Assembly: GCF_014694405.1 (NCBI RefSeq)
Contig: NZ_JAAUWV010000034.1
Coordinates: forward strand, 1-48,596
Direction: 5' to 3'
Source: Pseudoalteromonas sp. S16_S37
GTDB lineage: Bacteria; Pseudomonadota; Gammaproteobacteria; Enterobacterales; Alteromonadaceae
Length of the DNA: 48,596 nucleotides
In this document: in pieces, positions 29,572 to 38,180 of the stretch
Numbering within the stretch: the first letter of the stretch is position 1
How the letters are laid out: each line of letters starts with the position of its first letter
The notes under the pieces: model-generated
What the model was told of the DNA's origin: nothing
Seen by the model: the letters and a program-made list of their open reading frames with translations, nothing else
The model's database searches: none
Made by a program: the position numbers and the translations under genes

Positions 29572-31314
29572 ATGTCCGCAAAACGAAAAGCATACAAAGC
29601 GCCAAATTACGACAATGTAAATTCGGCCAATAAATATGCACGTGATGTCGTTTCTGGAAAGATAAATGTTTGCAGGTATACCCGCTTAGCATGCGAGCGT
29701 CACCTAAATGATTTAAAGCGCCAATCCAACAAAAATTATCAATATCAATTTGATAAAGACAAAGCCGAACGTGCTTGTAGGTTTATTCAAAAACTTCCTC
29801 ACACCAAAGGAAAATGGCTAAAGCAAAAATTAAAAATCACGCTAGAGCCTTGGCAATTATTCTTTTTTTGCTGTGTATTTGGTTGGGTTAAAAAAAGCGA
29901 TGGAACACGCCGTTTTAGAGAAGTCTATTTAAAAGTACCACGAAAAAACGGTAAATCAATCATTGCTGCTGGGCTCGGGTTATATGGCTTTGTTGCTGAT
30001 GGTGAATACGGCAGCGAAATTTACTGCGGAGCTACAAACGAAAAGCAAGCGTGGGAGGTGTTCAAGCCTGCCAAGTTAATGGTGCAAAAGTTACCATCGC
30101 TTAAAAAGCGCTTTGGCATACAGGTCAATGCAAAAAAGCTTGAGCTCAGTGATGGTTCAAAGTTTGAGCCGGTAATCGGACAACCTGGTGATGGTGCGAG
30201 TCCGCATCAGGGGATAATTGACGAGTACCACGAACACCCAACATCAGATCAATACGACACGTTTGATACAGGTATGGGATCACGTGAACAACCTATGATG
30301 TTGGTGATCACTACAGCTGGTGATGACATTAGCAGCCCTTGTCATGATTTGGAAGAACGTTGCGCGTCAATGCTTGAGTCTGATGATGACGATGGTCTAT
30401 TTGCGCTAATCTACGGGATTGACGCAGGGGATGATTGGACAGACCCAGATATACTAAAAAAGGCCAATCCTAACTTTGGCGTCAGTGTTAAAGCTGAATA
30501 CTTACTCGCACAACAACAGAAAGCAATTAAGAACCCGCGCTTTGCGAATAGATTTAAAACCAAACACTTAAATATTTGGGTTAGTGCAAAGACTGCTTTT
30601 TTCAACATGGAAGATTGGAAGAAGTGCGAAGATAAAAATTTAAAACTTGGTCACTTTGTTGGCTGGGAATCTGTTCTTGCACTTGATTTGGCTCGTAAGC
30701 TTGATATGAATGCTGGGCCTAGAGTCTTTTGGCGAGAGATTAGGGGTAAAATTCACTGGTACTGCATCAGCCCTATGTTTTGGGTGCCATACGATCAGGT
30801 ATACGACAATCAGGACAAAAAGCTGGGTGAAATTTATATGAAATTTGCCCAGCAAAACTTACTCAACATTACGGATGGTTGCGAGGTCGATTACAGAGAA
30901 ATAAAAGCCGATGTGTTGCACGCTCATTCTGAAACGCCTTTTGTGAGCGTTCCTATTGACCCACATGGTGCGACCAACTTAGCGCATGAATTGATCGATG
31001 AAAACTTAGATGTGTTTGCTGTCACGCAGAACTACACCAACTTGTCGGACCCAATGAAAGAACTTGAAGCGGCCATTAGTTCTGGTCGTTTTCATCATGA
31101 CGGGAATGCCGTTATGACTTGGCATATCAGTAACGTTGTTGGTAAAAATCTACAGGGTAATGACGATGTTGTACGGCCAATTAAGCAAAAGGCAATTAAC
31201 AAGATAGACGGTGCTGTCGCTTTGATCATGGCTATGGGTGAAGCAATGCATAAAATCAGAAAGCCAGAAGAAAACAAAGAATCTATATATGAATCAGGGG
31301 AAGTCGGGTGTTAA
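29572..31314 (+). CDS. terL: Large terminase subunit
   Basis: A 580-residue packaging motor of the HK97/Terminase_1 type. Walker A is the deviant KVPRKNGKS (121-129), Walker B and the catalytic Glu are in QGIIDEYHEH, motif III region AGDDISSP. The C-terminal nuclease domain has LALDLARKLDMNA and later acidic residues (PIDPHGATN). It pumps DNA into the prohead and cuts it. The family suggests cohesive-end packaging. It overlaps the next gene by 7 bp. Confidence 0.95.
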   Translation: MSAKRKAYKAPNYDNVNSANKYARDVVSGKINVCRYTRLACERHLNDLKRQSNKNYQYQFDKDKAERACRFIQKLPHTKGKWLKQKLKITLEPWQLFFFCCVFGWVKKSDGTRRFREVYLKVPRKNGKSIIAAGLGLYGFVADGEYGSEIYCGATNEKQAWEVFKPAKLMVQKLPSLKKRFGIQVNAKKLELSDGSKFEPVIGQPGDGASPHQGIIDEYHEHPTSDQYDTFDTGMGSREQPMMLVITTAGDDISSPCHDLEERCASMLESDDDDGLFALIYGIDAGDDWTDPDILKKANPNFGVSVKAEYLLAQQQKAIKNPRFANRFKTKHLNIWVSAKTAFFNMEDWKKCEDKNLKLGHFVGWESVLALDLARKLDMNAGPRVFWREIRGKIHWYCISPMFWVPYDQVYDNQDKKLGEIYMKFAQQNLLNITDGCEVDYREIKADVLHAHSETPFVSVPIDPHGATNLAHELIDENLDVFAVTQNYTNLSDPMKELEAAISSGRFHHDGNAVMTWHISNVVGKNLQGNDDVVRPIKQKAINKIDGAVALIMAMGEAMHKIRKPEENKESIYESGEVGC

Positions 31315-31493
31315 AAGATATTATAAGCGTACTGATAGGCCTGTTGGGTTTGAGCTCCTTGAGCTATGGGGCGTGGCTTTTCACCCCCTCTCTTGGTTTT
31401 GTGGTAGCAGGACTTATTTGCATGGCTTATTCATTTTTGCTTGCACGTTCAAACGCATCTTTAAAATACTCAAACACTAAGGCCAAAACATAA
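31308..31493 (+). CDS. Two-helix membrane protein between terL and portal
   Basis: A 61-residue protein MLKDIISVLIGLLGLSSLSY with two hydrophobic helices (about 3-25 and 28-47). It starts with GTG inside the terL end and its stop overlaps the portal start. Similar short membrane proteins stand in the same place in HK97-like phages; their role is unknown. Confidence 0.7.
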   Translation: MLKDIISVLIGLLGLSSLSYGAWLFTPSLGFVVAGLICMAYSFLLARSNASLKYSNTKAKT

Positions 31494-32755
31494 TGTTTTT
31501 TTCTGGATTATTTGATGCAAATACCTCAAGTACAACGATAGGTGAGCATTGGCCTACAGGTGGCGGCGCAGCTAGAGCAAGTCAATCAGGCATAATTGTC
31601 ACGCCCGAATCCGCTATGGCAAATAGCGCTGTTTACCGAGCAGTCACGCTGTTATCAGAATCTGTTGCAAGTATGCCGTGTGAGCTATTTAAGCGAGAAG
31701 GAGAGCATCGAAAAAAAGCTAAGGAACACCCGTTATATGACGTATTAAGATATCAACCCAACAAAAAAGACACTTCCTTCGAGTATTTTGAACGAGGGCA
31801 GGGGTTCTTAGGTACAAATGGAAATCATATCGCCCTTATTCAGCGCAACAAGAATATGCGCGTTGAAGAGCTTATTCCTATCCACTTTAGTAAGATTAGG
31901 GTTTTAAAAGGTGGTGATGGATTACCTTATTACAATATACCTAGTGAGAATCGAACCCTGAGCATGGATGATGTGCACCATGTAAAAGGACCATCCATTG
32001 ACGGATTTATTGGGTGTAGCCCATTGCAGATAGCAGCTGATACGGTGGGGCTGGCACTGGCAACAGAGAGGCATGCAGCATACAGTTTTAATAATGGCAC
32101 TATGATGAATGGCGTTATTGAAGCACCGAAAGAGGCCGAGAAAATAACCAGTCAGTTATCTATAGACAAACTATTAGAATCATTCTCAGCTCGCCATTCT
32201 GGCTGGCGCAATATGTTTAAAGTCGCCTTTTTACAAGAAGGGATGACTTATAAGCAGTTGGCGATGACGAATGAGCAAGCACAGCTTATTGAAGCCAGAA
32301 AAATGGGCATTGCTGATATTTCACGCTTATACGGCATTCCGCTGAATATGCTCAGTGAAACGGCAGGGGAGTCCTATAAATCTGTAGAGCAAAACACTCT
32401 AAACTTTTTAGTGTTTGCGCTATTGCCTTGGATTAAGCGCTGGGAAGCGGCCATGCACCGCGACTTATTGCTCAAAGAAGAGCGTAGCGAATACTTCATT
32501 GAATTTAACTTAAGCGCATTAATGAGAGGCGATTTAAAAAGTCGTTATGAAGCTTATGCGTTAGGCCGCCAATGGGGGTTCTTATCTGTTAATGATATCC
32601 GCCGTTTAGAAAACTTACCTCCACTAGGTTCTGAGGGTGATATCTATCTTTCACCACTCAATATGGTTGATAGTAAAAACGCTGAAATTCATCAGCAGTT
32701 AAACACTGCTTCACCAGAGCAAATAAAAGAGATACAAGCAATATGTCAAAGATGA
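31493..32755 (+). CDS. HK97-family portal protein
   Basis: A 420-residue portal: VTPESAMANSAVYRAVTLLS, ESVASMPCELFKR near the start, then HHVKGPSIDGFIGCSPLQIA, GMTYKQLAMTNEQAQLIEAR, ISRLYGIPLNMLSE and YFIEFNLSALMRGDLKSRYE. The dodecameric portal forms the DNA gate of the head. It overlaps the downstream protease by 13 bp. Confidence 0.95.
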   Translation: MFFSGLFDANTSSTTIGEHWPTGGGAARASQSGIIVTPESAMANSAVYRAVTLLSESVASMPCELFKREGEHRKKAKEHPLYDVLRYQPNKKDTSFEYFERGQGFLGTNGNHIALIQRNKNMRVEELIPIHFSKIRVLKGGDGLPYYNIPSENRTLSMDDVHHVKGPSIDGFIGCSPLQIAADTVGLALATERHAAYSFNNGTMMNGVIEAPKEAEKITSQLSIDKLLESFSARHSGWRNMFKVAFLQEGMTYKQLAMTNEQAQLIEARKMGIADISRLYGIPLNMLSETAGESYKSVEQNTLNFLVFALLPWIKRWEAAMHRDLLLKEERSEYFIEFNLSALMRGDLKSRYEAYALGRQWGFLSVNDIRRLENLPPLGSEGDIYLSPLNMVDSKNAEIHQQLNTASPEQIKEIQAICQR

Positions 32756-33657
32756 CCAATTACCCGCACATCGCTGCAATGGTATTTAATACCCCATTGC
32801 TAGCCACTGCAACATTGGCCCAAACCGTCAGTGAGTTCCTACACAAACGCTTACTTGGTGATTTTCCCGAGCTTTCATCAACTGCACAGGTCTCAGCGAA
32901 ACAAACTCAAGAGTATGTGGTCGGAGATCCTGAGCAGGGCGATAAAGTCGCAGTGATAGCCGTTCACGGCATCTTGATCCCTAGAATGGGTTTTATTGAT
33001 GCAAGCTGCGAAGAAGTTATGAGCTATGAGCGTTTGCAGAAGCAAATTAATGCAGCGCTTAAAGATGATAAGGTCCAAGAGATTGCACTCGATATAAACT
33101 CAGGTGGGGGGAGTGCACAGGGCGCTTTTGAATGTGCAGATTTTATAAAGCAGGCCGCGCAGCAAAAACCAATCCGAGCAATCATCAATATGAACGCATG
33201 TAGCGGGGCATATCTAATAGCATGTGCATGTACAGAAATTATCATTAGCAAAACGGCTGTTGTTGGCTCTGTAGGTGTATATTTAAAACGCCTTGATCTT
33301 ACCGCCCACTATGAGCAAAACGGGGTAAAAATCCATACGTTTTACAGAGGGGCTACCAAAGTAGATTTTCACCCTGACATCGCGCTCAGCGAAGAAGAAA
33401 GAAAGCGGATAGAGTACGACACCGAAGCAACCTATCAAATGTTTGTTGAGTATGTTTCTCAAAACCGTAATTTAAGCATCGCTGATGTACAGGCAACTGA
33501 AGCTGATACATACCAGGGGCAAGCTGCCATTGATATGGGATTGGCTGACAGATTGGCAACACCACAAGATGCAATTAATTCTATAGTCCATAGCGTTGCT
33601 CAGCAAGCTAGCAACCAGGGCATGATCGCGCATGCGGCTCTACTAAAGACTATTTAA
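32743..33657 (+). CDS. S49-family prohead protease
   Basis: A 304-residue SppA-like serine protease. The core has VIAVHGILIPRMG, EIALDINSGGGSAQGAFECA, the nucleophile S154 in NACSGAYL, VVGSVGVY and the base K206 in RGATKVDFHP. It removes scaffold (the capsid delta domain) during head maturation, and the gene lies just before the capsid gene as usual. The ATG at 32743 lies inside the portal gene. Confidence 0.9.
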   Translation: MSKMTNYPHIAAMVFNTPLLATATLAQTVSEFLHKRLLGDFPELSSTAQVSAKQTQEYVVGDPEQGDKVAVIAVHGILIPRMGFIDASCEEVMSYERLQKQINAALKDDKVQEIALDINSGGGSAQGAFECADFIKQAAQQKPIRAIINMNACSGAYLIACACTEIIISKTAVVGSVGVYLKRLDLTAHYEQNGVKIHTFYRGATKVDFHPDIALSEEERKRIEYDTEATYQMFVEYVSQNRNLSIADVQATEADTYQGQAAIDMGLADRLATPQDAINSIVHSVAQQASNQGMIAHAALLKTI

Positions 33658-33682
33658 ATCAAAATCAAATCTAATTCTCTAA

Positions 33683-33707
33683 GGGTCGCCGTGTGCGGCC
33701 TTTTTTT
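33683..33707 (+). terminator. Terminator-like hairpin before the capsid gene
   Basis: GGTCGC-CGTGT-GCGGCC with a following run of seven T. The stem contains one G-T pair. It lies inside the late operon, so late transcripts must pass it or the capsid gene uses another promoter. Confidence 0.65.
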
Positions 33708-33729
33708 ATGTCATTAAAAAGGTAAATTC

Positions 33730-35028
33730 ATGTTTAAACTATCCGACCTAAAAGCCGCGCACAATACTAAAGTGGAGCGTGTAAAAGTGCTTGCATCAAA
33801 ATTAGAAACAACTGGCAAGTTAAGTGATGAAGAGCGAGGTGAGTTCACTAAACTGCAAAGTGAAATTTCTGATATTAAAGGCAGTATTGCGAGTCTTGAA
33901 TACGCACAAGGCTTAGCAATTGAGCAAGCTACGTCAATAGAGTCACCACAAGGTCCTGCAATCCATGTTAAAAAAGAGCCAGAAGATTACCCCGGCGCAA
34001 AGGTCGCGCGTTTTGGTATGGCAATTGCGGCAGGTAAAGGTGATTTAAATCTTGCTCAAAAGTTTGCTGCAAATGAAATTGGTGACAAAGAAGTTGCCAT
34101 GGCCGTGTCAACAGCTGAAGATTCTGGTGGTGCATTAGTGCCAGAAACGCTTAGCAATGATTTCATTGAACTGCTAAGGCCCAAAACGGTTGTTAGAGCA
34201 CTGGGCGCACAGCAATTACCATTGGTGAATGGCAATCTGACAATGCCTCGCCATACTGGTGGCGCAACATCAGGATATAAGGGCGAGAACGAATCGCGCA
34301 ATTCTGAAGGGCAAAAAACCGATGAAGTAAAGTTATCTGCGAAAACGCAGATGACTATCGTGCCGGTATCTAATGAGTTAATCGGTTATGCTGGATATAA
34401 CGTAGAACGCGTGTTTCTAAACGATATGCTGCAAGCAACTGCAACGCGACAAGATAAAGCGTTCCTACGAGATGATGGAACAAACAACACGCCAAAAGGC
34501 ATGAGACCGACAGCATTAAGTGCAGGCCGAGTAGTCCCGTTCACTGGTGATATGAGTGATACATCAAACATTGCATACATCATCGACAAATACCTAGATA
34601 GTCTAATTCTTACGCTCGAAAATTCTGATAGTGCAATGATTAGTTGCGGATGGGCGCTGTCTCCACGTAGTGCGATGTTTTTATTTGGTTTACGAAACGG
34701 GAATGGCACTAAGCTTTATCCAGAAATGGAGCAAGGCAGGCTAAAAGGTTATCCACTCCGCAAAACAACCAATATTCCTAACAATTTAGTTGAAGGTGCG
34801 ATGACGGACCTGTCTGAAATCTACTTTGCTGATTTTAACGATGTGCTCATTGGTGAGACCAATTCTATGACCATCGACTTTAGCCGTGAAGCAACCTACA
34901 AAGATGCGAATGGTAATTTAGTCTCTGCGTACTCTAATAACCAATCAGTATTACGAGTAGTAACGGGTAATGATATTGGTTTCCGCCATGAAGAAGGCCT
35001 GGTGGTAGGCACAAATATCAAGTTCTAA
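33730..35028 (+). CDS. HK97-fold major capsid protein
   Basis: A 432-residue protein. The first ~100 residues are a coiled-coil delta domain (MFKLSDLKAAHNTKVERVKV, SDEERGEFTKLQSEISDIKG) that acts as scaffold. The mature shell part begins near AMAVSTAEDSGGALVPETLS and has the family features LPRHTGG-like TMPRHTGGATSGYKGEN, KAFLRDDGTNNTPKGMR and the C-terminal NQSVLRVVTGNDIGFRHEEG. It forms the icosahedral head. Confidence 0.95.
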   Translation: MFKLSDLKAAHNTKVERVKVLASKLETTGKLSDEERGEFTKLQSEISDIKGSIASLEYAQGLAIEQATSIESPQGPAIHVKKEPEDYPGAKVARFGMAIAAGKGDLNLAQKFAANEIGDKEVAMAVSTAEDSGGALVPETLSNDFIELLRPKTVVRALGAQQLPLVNGNLTMPRHTGGATSGYKGENESRNSEGQKTDEVKLSAKTQMTIVPVSNELIGYAGYNVERVFLNDMLQATATRQDKAFLRDDGTNNTPKGMRPTALSAGRVVPFTGDMSDTSNIAYIIDKYLDSLILTLENSDSAMISCGWALSPRSAMFLFGLRNGNGTKLYPEMEQGRLKGYPLRKTTNIPNNLVEGAMTDLSEIYFADFNDVLIGETNSMTIDFSREATYKDANGNLVSAYSNNQSVLRVVTGNDIGFRHEEGLVVGTNIKF

Positions 35029-35083
35029 CCCACACAGACTTTTTTAAAAGTTAGATCCTCAAAGAATAACTAAAGGTAATACG

Positions 35084-35551
35084 ATGGATAATGTAAATGA
35101 TCACTTAAAAGAAAGGTTGATTGAACCGAAATATGAACAGGTTGAGCAAACGGGATTAGATTTAAGCCAGTGCCCTCAAGAGATCCTGTACTATGTTGCC
35201 GCACTTGCCGCGTTGCAACCAAAGGAAAAGCCGAAAGTCGCAGATGTAGAGGTTTTGGTATTTGATGACAATGGCGGCACAGAGAAACTAAAGCCCAAAT
35301 CTGATGAATTAACAAAAGCGTATGAGTTTTACATGTCATTGCTTACTAAGCCTGAAAAGCGCATCGAAGAGGCGAAAACGGAACAGCCTTTAAATGAAAA
35401 GGCGTTCCTAGTATTTACTGCACCGCATGGCCGATACAGCAAAGGTGATAGAGCTTGTTTCAATGCAAAAGACGCAAAACGCTATTTGAACTTAAAACCT
35501 TCCGTGGCTCACAAGTACGATCCCAATGGCGAGTCAGAGCAAACTGACTAA
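35084..35551 (+). CDS. Head-region protein of unknown function
   Basis: A 155-residue hydrophilic protein MDNVNDHLKERLIEPKYEQV with a Lys/Glu-rich middle and a C-terminal part (KAFLVFTAPHGRYSKGDRAC) that looks like a small beta domain. It follows the capsid gene and ends at a strong terminator. A decoration or connector-accessory role is a positional guess. Confidence 0.6.
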   Translation: MDNVNDHLKERLIEPKYEQVEQTGLDLSQCPQEILYYVAALAALQPKEKPKVADVEVLVFDDNGGTEKLKPKSDELTKAYEFYMSLLTKPEKRIEEAKTEQPLNEKAFLVFTAPHGRYSKGDRACFNAKDAKRYLNLKPSVAHKYDPNGESEQTD

Positions 35552-35560
35552 GTTAAGCTA

Positions 35561-35589
35561 AGCCGTTTTCTTTTTGAAAACGGCTTTTT
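35561..35589 (+). terminator. Strong terminator after the capsid pair
   Basis: AGCCGTTTTC-TTTTT-GAAAACGGCT is a perfect 10-bp stem followed by TTTT. It lies inside the structural operon and probably sets a high capsid-to-tail transcript ratio unless antiterminated. Confidence 0.9.
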
Positions 35590-35606
35590 GTTTCAAAGGT
35601 TGTTGA

Positions 35607-35945
35607 ATGTTAATTACATTAGAAATGGCAAAGCAGCAATTATGCATTGGCGATGATTTAGATAATGACAAGGTTTCAATGCTCATTCCTCAAGCGATCG
35701 GCCTAGTAGTCGCGGATGTAGGTCGAGATATATACCAGTCTAATGCAGATGTTCCCGAGAGTGCTGAAGCGCCAATAATTTTAGATGGTTTATCACCTTA
35801 TCAACTATCAAATCTGCAAACCGCTGTGTTGTTGCAATTAGGTTCTCTATGGGTAAACACTGAAGCAGACACTACAAAGAATGCGTCAGAAACGCCAGCT
35901 TATAAAACAGCAATTAAACCTTTTAGACGCACATTGGTTGGCTAA
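35607..35945 (+). CDS. Head-tail connector (gp6-like)
   Basis: A 112-residue helical protein: MLITLEMAKQQLCIGDDLDN with DKVSMLIPQAIGLVVADVGR and QLSNLQTAVLLQLGSLWVN. This is the pattern of the small HK97 gp6/phage DNA-packaging connector that forms the adaptor ring under the portal. The order connector, closure and completion proteins downstream supports it. Confidence 0.85.
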   Translation: MLITLEMAKQQLCIGDDLDNDKVSMLIPQAIGLVVADVGRDIYQSNADVPESAEAPIILDGLSPYQLSNLQTAVLLQLGSLWVNTEADTTKNASETPAYKTAIKPFRRTLVG

Positions 35946-35946
35946 T

Positions 35947-36270
35947 ATGAGTCGATTAAAGCCATCACAGAAACGTCACCGAGCAACACTATACGAAACG
36001 GTAAAAGTATCAGGTCCAAGAGGTGATAAAACTGAAATGCAGAGTCTCGCAGAAGTGCGCGGCAGTTTTAAAAAACAGCGAGGCGGATTGGTTAACAGGG
36101 AAACCCTTGAAATTTCCACCGCTCAAGCAAGTTTTGCATGCGATTATCGTTCAGCATTTTTGAATATATCCCATATCAAAGTGAGTGGTATCGAATATAA
36201 AGTGACGGACGTTACTAATGTCGGTCTAAATAATCACACGCTTATTTTCGATATTGAGCTAAACAGATGA
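35947..36270 (+). CDS. Head closure/adaptor protein
   Basis: A 107-residue protein (MSRLKPSQKRHRATLYETVK) of the head-tail joining kind, rich in beta strands, with FACDYRSAFLNISHIKVSGI and the final HTLIFDIELNR. It matches the SPP1 gp16-like closure family by layout. The start is ATG 35947; the longer frame from 35881 overlaps the connector gene. It overlaps the next gene by 4 bp. Confidence 0.8.
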   Translation: MSRLKPSQKRHRATLYETVKVSGPRGDKTEMQSLAEVRGSFKKQRGGLVNRETLEISTAQASFACDYRSAFLNISHIKVSGIEYKVTDVTNVGLNNHTLIFDIELNR

Positions 36271-36812
36271 AATTAACAGGACAGGTAGCAGGCTTTAAGG
36301 AGCTTGAACAAGCGTTGAAGAGGGTTGATAAAAGCGTTGGGCCAAAAGCGCTACGTAGCGCGTTAAAAAAGGCTGCTGACTCTCCCAAAAATAGCATACA
36401 ACGTTCAATTGCGGCTAATTTTGAGTCTCAATCAGGAGTACTTGCTAATTCTATCAAAGTACGCGCAACACTTAATAAGAAACAGACTCACAATATCTAT
36501 GATGCTGCGGTTTATGTGGGTGTTTACAATGTTAAGGCACTGCAAAAAGCCGCAGGTGGAGATATACCCGTCAGCGTTTATGCATATTGGCTTGAAACTG
36601 GCGTGAAGCCGCATGATCTAAATGCAAAGTCTAAACGATCACGTGGCAAAGTCGGTTCGGGTCAAAATAATTTTCATCCCGGTATTGAACCCAAGCCTTT
36701 CATAAGACCAGCGTTAATAAACAACAGCGAGCGCGTCATATCGGATATGCACATAGAGTTAAAGCGCAAGATCGATTTGGCACTAAAGCGCGCAGCAAAG
36801 CAAAAGAGGTAA
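36267..36812 (+). CDS. HK97 gp10-family tail completion protein
   Basis: A 181-residue protein with the gp10 family outline: QVAGFKELEQALKRVDKSVG, KALRSALKKAADSPKNSIQR, a middle beta region with YAYWLETG, and PKPFIRPALINNSERVISDM near the end. Such proteins complete the neck and tail joint. Confidence 0.85.
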   Translation: MKLTGQVAGFKELEQALKRVDKSVGPKALRSALKKAADSPKNSIQRSIAANFESQSGVLANSIKVRATLNKKQTHNIYDAAVYVGVYNVKALQKAAGGDIPVSVYAYWLETGVKPHDLNAKSKRSRGKVGSGQNNFHPGIEPKPFIRPALINNSERVISDMHIELKRKIDLALKRAAKQKR

Positions 36813-36816
36813 GCGA

Positions 36817-37194
36817 ATGTTAGAAAATGCTTTAGTTGAGTTGCTGCGGCAGGAATATATCGCTCAACATCACAAAGGCGTATATAGCGGTAGCATTCCA
36901 GAAGGAACTGAGTTGCCAGCTATTAGTTATCTAGTGGTAAACGACAAGCCAATTAATACCATAGATCTTACCGGTCCAAGACAAGCTGATGTTCAGATCA
37001 GTAGTGTTGCAGAGCAGGATGATCAGGCATACACACTTGCTAAATCAATCCGTAATGCATTACCCAGTATCAAAGGGGTGCATGCAGGTATAAACCTAAA
37101 AAGCATCATTGAAAACCAAGAAATTCCAAGCGCCGATGAGGGAAGCAGTACCTTTCGGCGCATCCAAGATTACACAATTAATTACTCAGAGTAA
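36817..37194 (+). CDS. DUF3168 tail completion (terminator) protein
   Basis: A 125-residue protein: MLENALVELLRQEYIAQHHK, PEGTELPAISYLVVNDKPIN and the closing FRRIQDYTINYSE. This is the DUF3168 pattern of the tail terminator that caps the tail tube at the head end. It stands between gp10-like and tube genes as usual. Confidence 0.85.
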   Translation: MLENALVELLRQEYIAQHHKGVYSGSIPEGTELPAISYLVVNDKPINTIDLTGPRQADVQISSVAEQDDQAYTLAKSIRNALPSIKGVHAGINLKSIIENQEIPSADEGSSTFRRIQDYTINYSE

Positions 37195-37204
37195 GAGGTA
37201 AAAC

Positions 37205-37621
37205 ATGCAATTCCCAGAGGGTACAGAGTTTCGCATTGCTAGTAGTGCTGCGGAGGATGCGGCTATGGTGGTGGTATATGGCTTTGATGAGATTGGTGAT
37301 TTAGGACTTGATGTTACGATCAGCGATGAATCAACAATATCAGACACTAGCCCTGTATACGGAGTGTCAAATCGCAAAGAAGGCGGTGAGCGAGATTTGG
37401 TGTGTCGATATGAAAAAGAGGACGCTGGCCAACAGCATGTAATCGCAGCATGTAAGGCAAAAGAGCGCCGCAAGTGTGAGGTGCAGTTGCCAGATTCAAC
37501 AAGCAAATGGGCTTTTACAGGCTTTTTTGCAGGTTACAAATTAAGCAAGCCTGAAAGCGGAAAATCGCTTCAGTTATCAGTGAAAATCGGAATAGAAAAA
37601 GAAACGGAGAGTGCAGCATAA
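37205..37621 (+). CDS. Major tail tube protein
   Basis: A 138-residue beta-rich protein (MQFPEGTEFRIASSAAEDAA, DEIGDLGLDVTISDESTISD, RKCEVQLPDSTSKWAFTGFF, KLSKPESGKSLQLSVKIGIE). The size, the strand pattern and the place directly before the tail assembly chaperones identify the tube subunit of a long flexible tail. Its stop overlaps the next ATG. Confidence 0.8.
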   Translation: MQFPEGTEFRIASSAAEDAAMVVVYGFDEIGDLGLDVTISDESTISDTSPVYGVSNRKEGGERDLVCRYEKEDAGQQHVIAACKAKERRKCEVQLPDSTSKWAFTGFFAGYKLSKPESGKSLQLSVKIGIEKETESAA

Positions 37622-37968
37622 TGAGTTTTAACAAGCAAGCCTTATTCAAAGCGTTACAAGCGAGCCACAAAGTACCTGTTGAAATTGCAGGGTTTGGCAC
37701 GGTATATGTCAAGTCGCTCAGCATTGCAGAGCAAGAAGCACATGAACTGTCTCAGCTTGACGATGAAGGAAATATGAAAAAAGGAACCATGTTTTCATCA
37801 TTACTTGTCCAAGCTGTAGTTGATAAAGATGGAAACAAAGTATTTGATGAATCAGATATCCCCATGCTGAACGAATGTAAAGCGGGTCCCTTAACAAAAC
37901 TATTCATTGAAGCGAAAAAGTTAAACTCTTTTGCAGAAGATGACATAGAGCAAGCTGAAAAAAACTAA
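37621..37968 (+). CDS. Tail assembly chaperone (gpG-like)
   Basis: A 115-residue protein MSFNKQALFKALQASHKVPV with LTKLFIEAKKLNSFAEDDIE at the end. It is the short form of the tail chaperone that coats the tape measure protein during tail assembly. At its end the heptamer A_AAA_AAC (37959-37965) lies in the zero frame just before the stop, giving the longer GT form. Confidence 0.85.
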   Translation: MSFNKQALFKALQASHKVPVEIAGFGTVYVKSLSIAEQEAHELSQLDDEGNMKKGTMFSSLLVQAVVDKDGNKVFDESDIPMLNECKAGPLTKLFIEAKKLNSFAEDDIEQAEKN

Positions 37969-38180
37969 AGCAAGATGGCTTGCGGTGTTTCATTATAAAT
38001 CTAGCGCTTGAGCTGGGCCGCTTGCCATCAGAACTAAAACAATCACTTACCGTATTAGAGCTCAAAGAACTCATCGCATTTCATAACATTCGTAATAATA
38101 CCTCTAAAACACCGCAGGCTCGCATGACAAATAAAGAGGCTGAGGACTACTTATCAGAACTTGGAGCTAATTTGGTATGA
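37965..38180 (+). CDS. Frameshift extension of the tail chaperone (gpGT-like)
   Basis: After a -1 slip on A_AAA_AAC at 37959-37965 translation continues LKQDGLRCFIINLALELGRL, PSELKQSLTVLELKELIAFH and so on to 38180. The fusion is about 186 residues. Lambda-like phages make this pair in a fixed ratio to assemble tails. The frame has no good start of its own, which supports frameshifting. It overlaps the tape-measure start by 4 bp. Confidence 0.85.
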   Translation, partial: LKQDGLRCFIINLALELGRLPSELKQSLTVLELKELIAFHNIRNNTSKTPQARMTNKEAEDYLSELGANLV

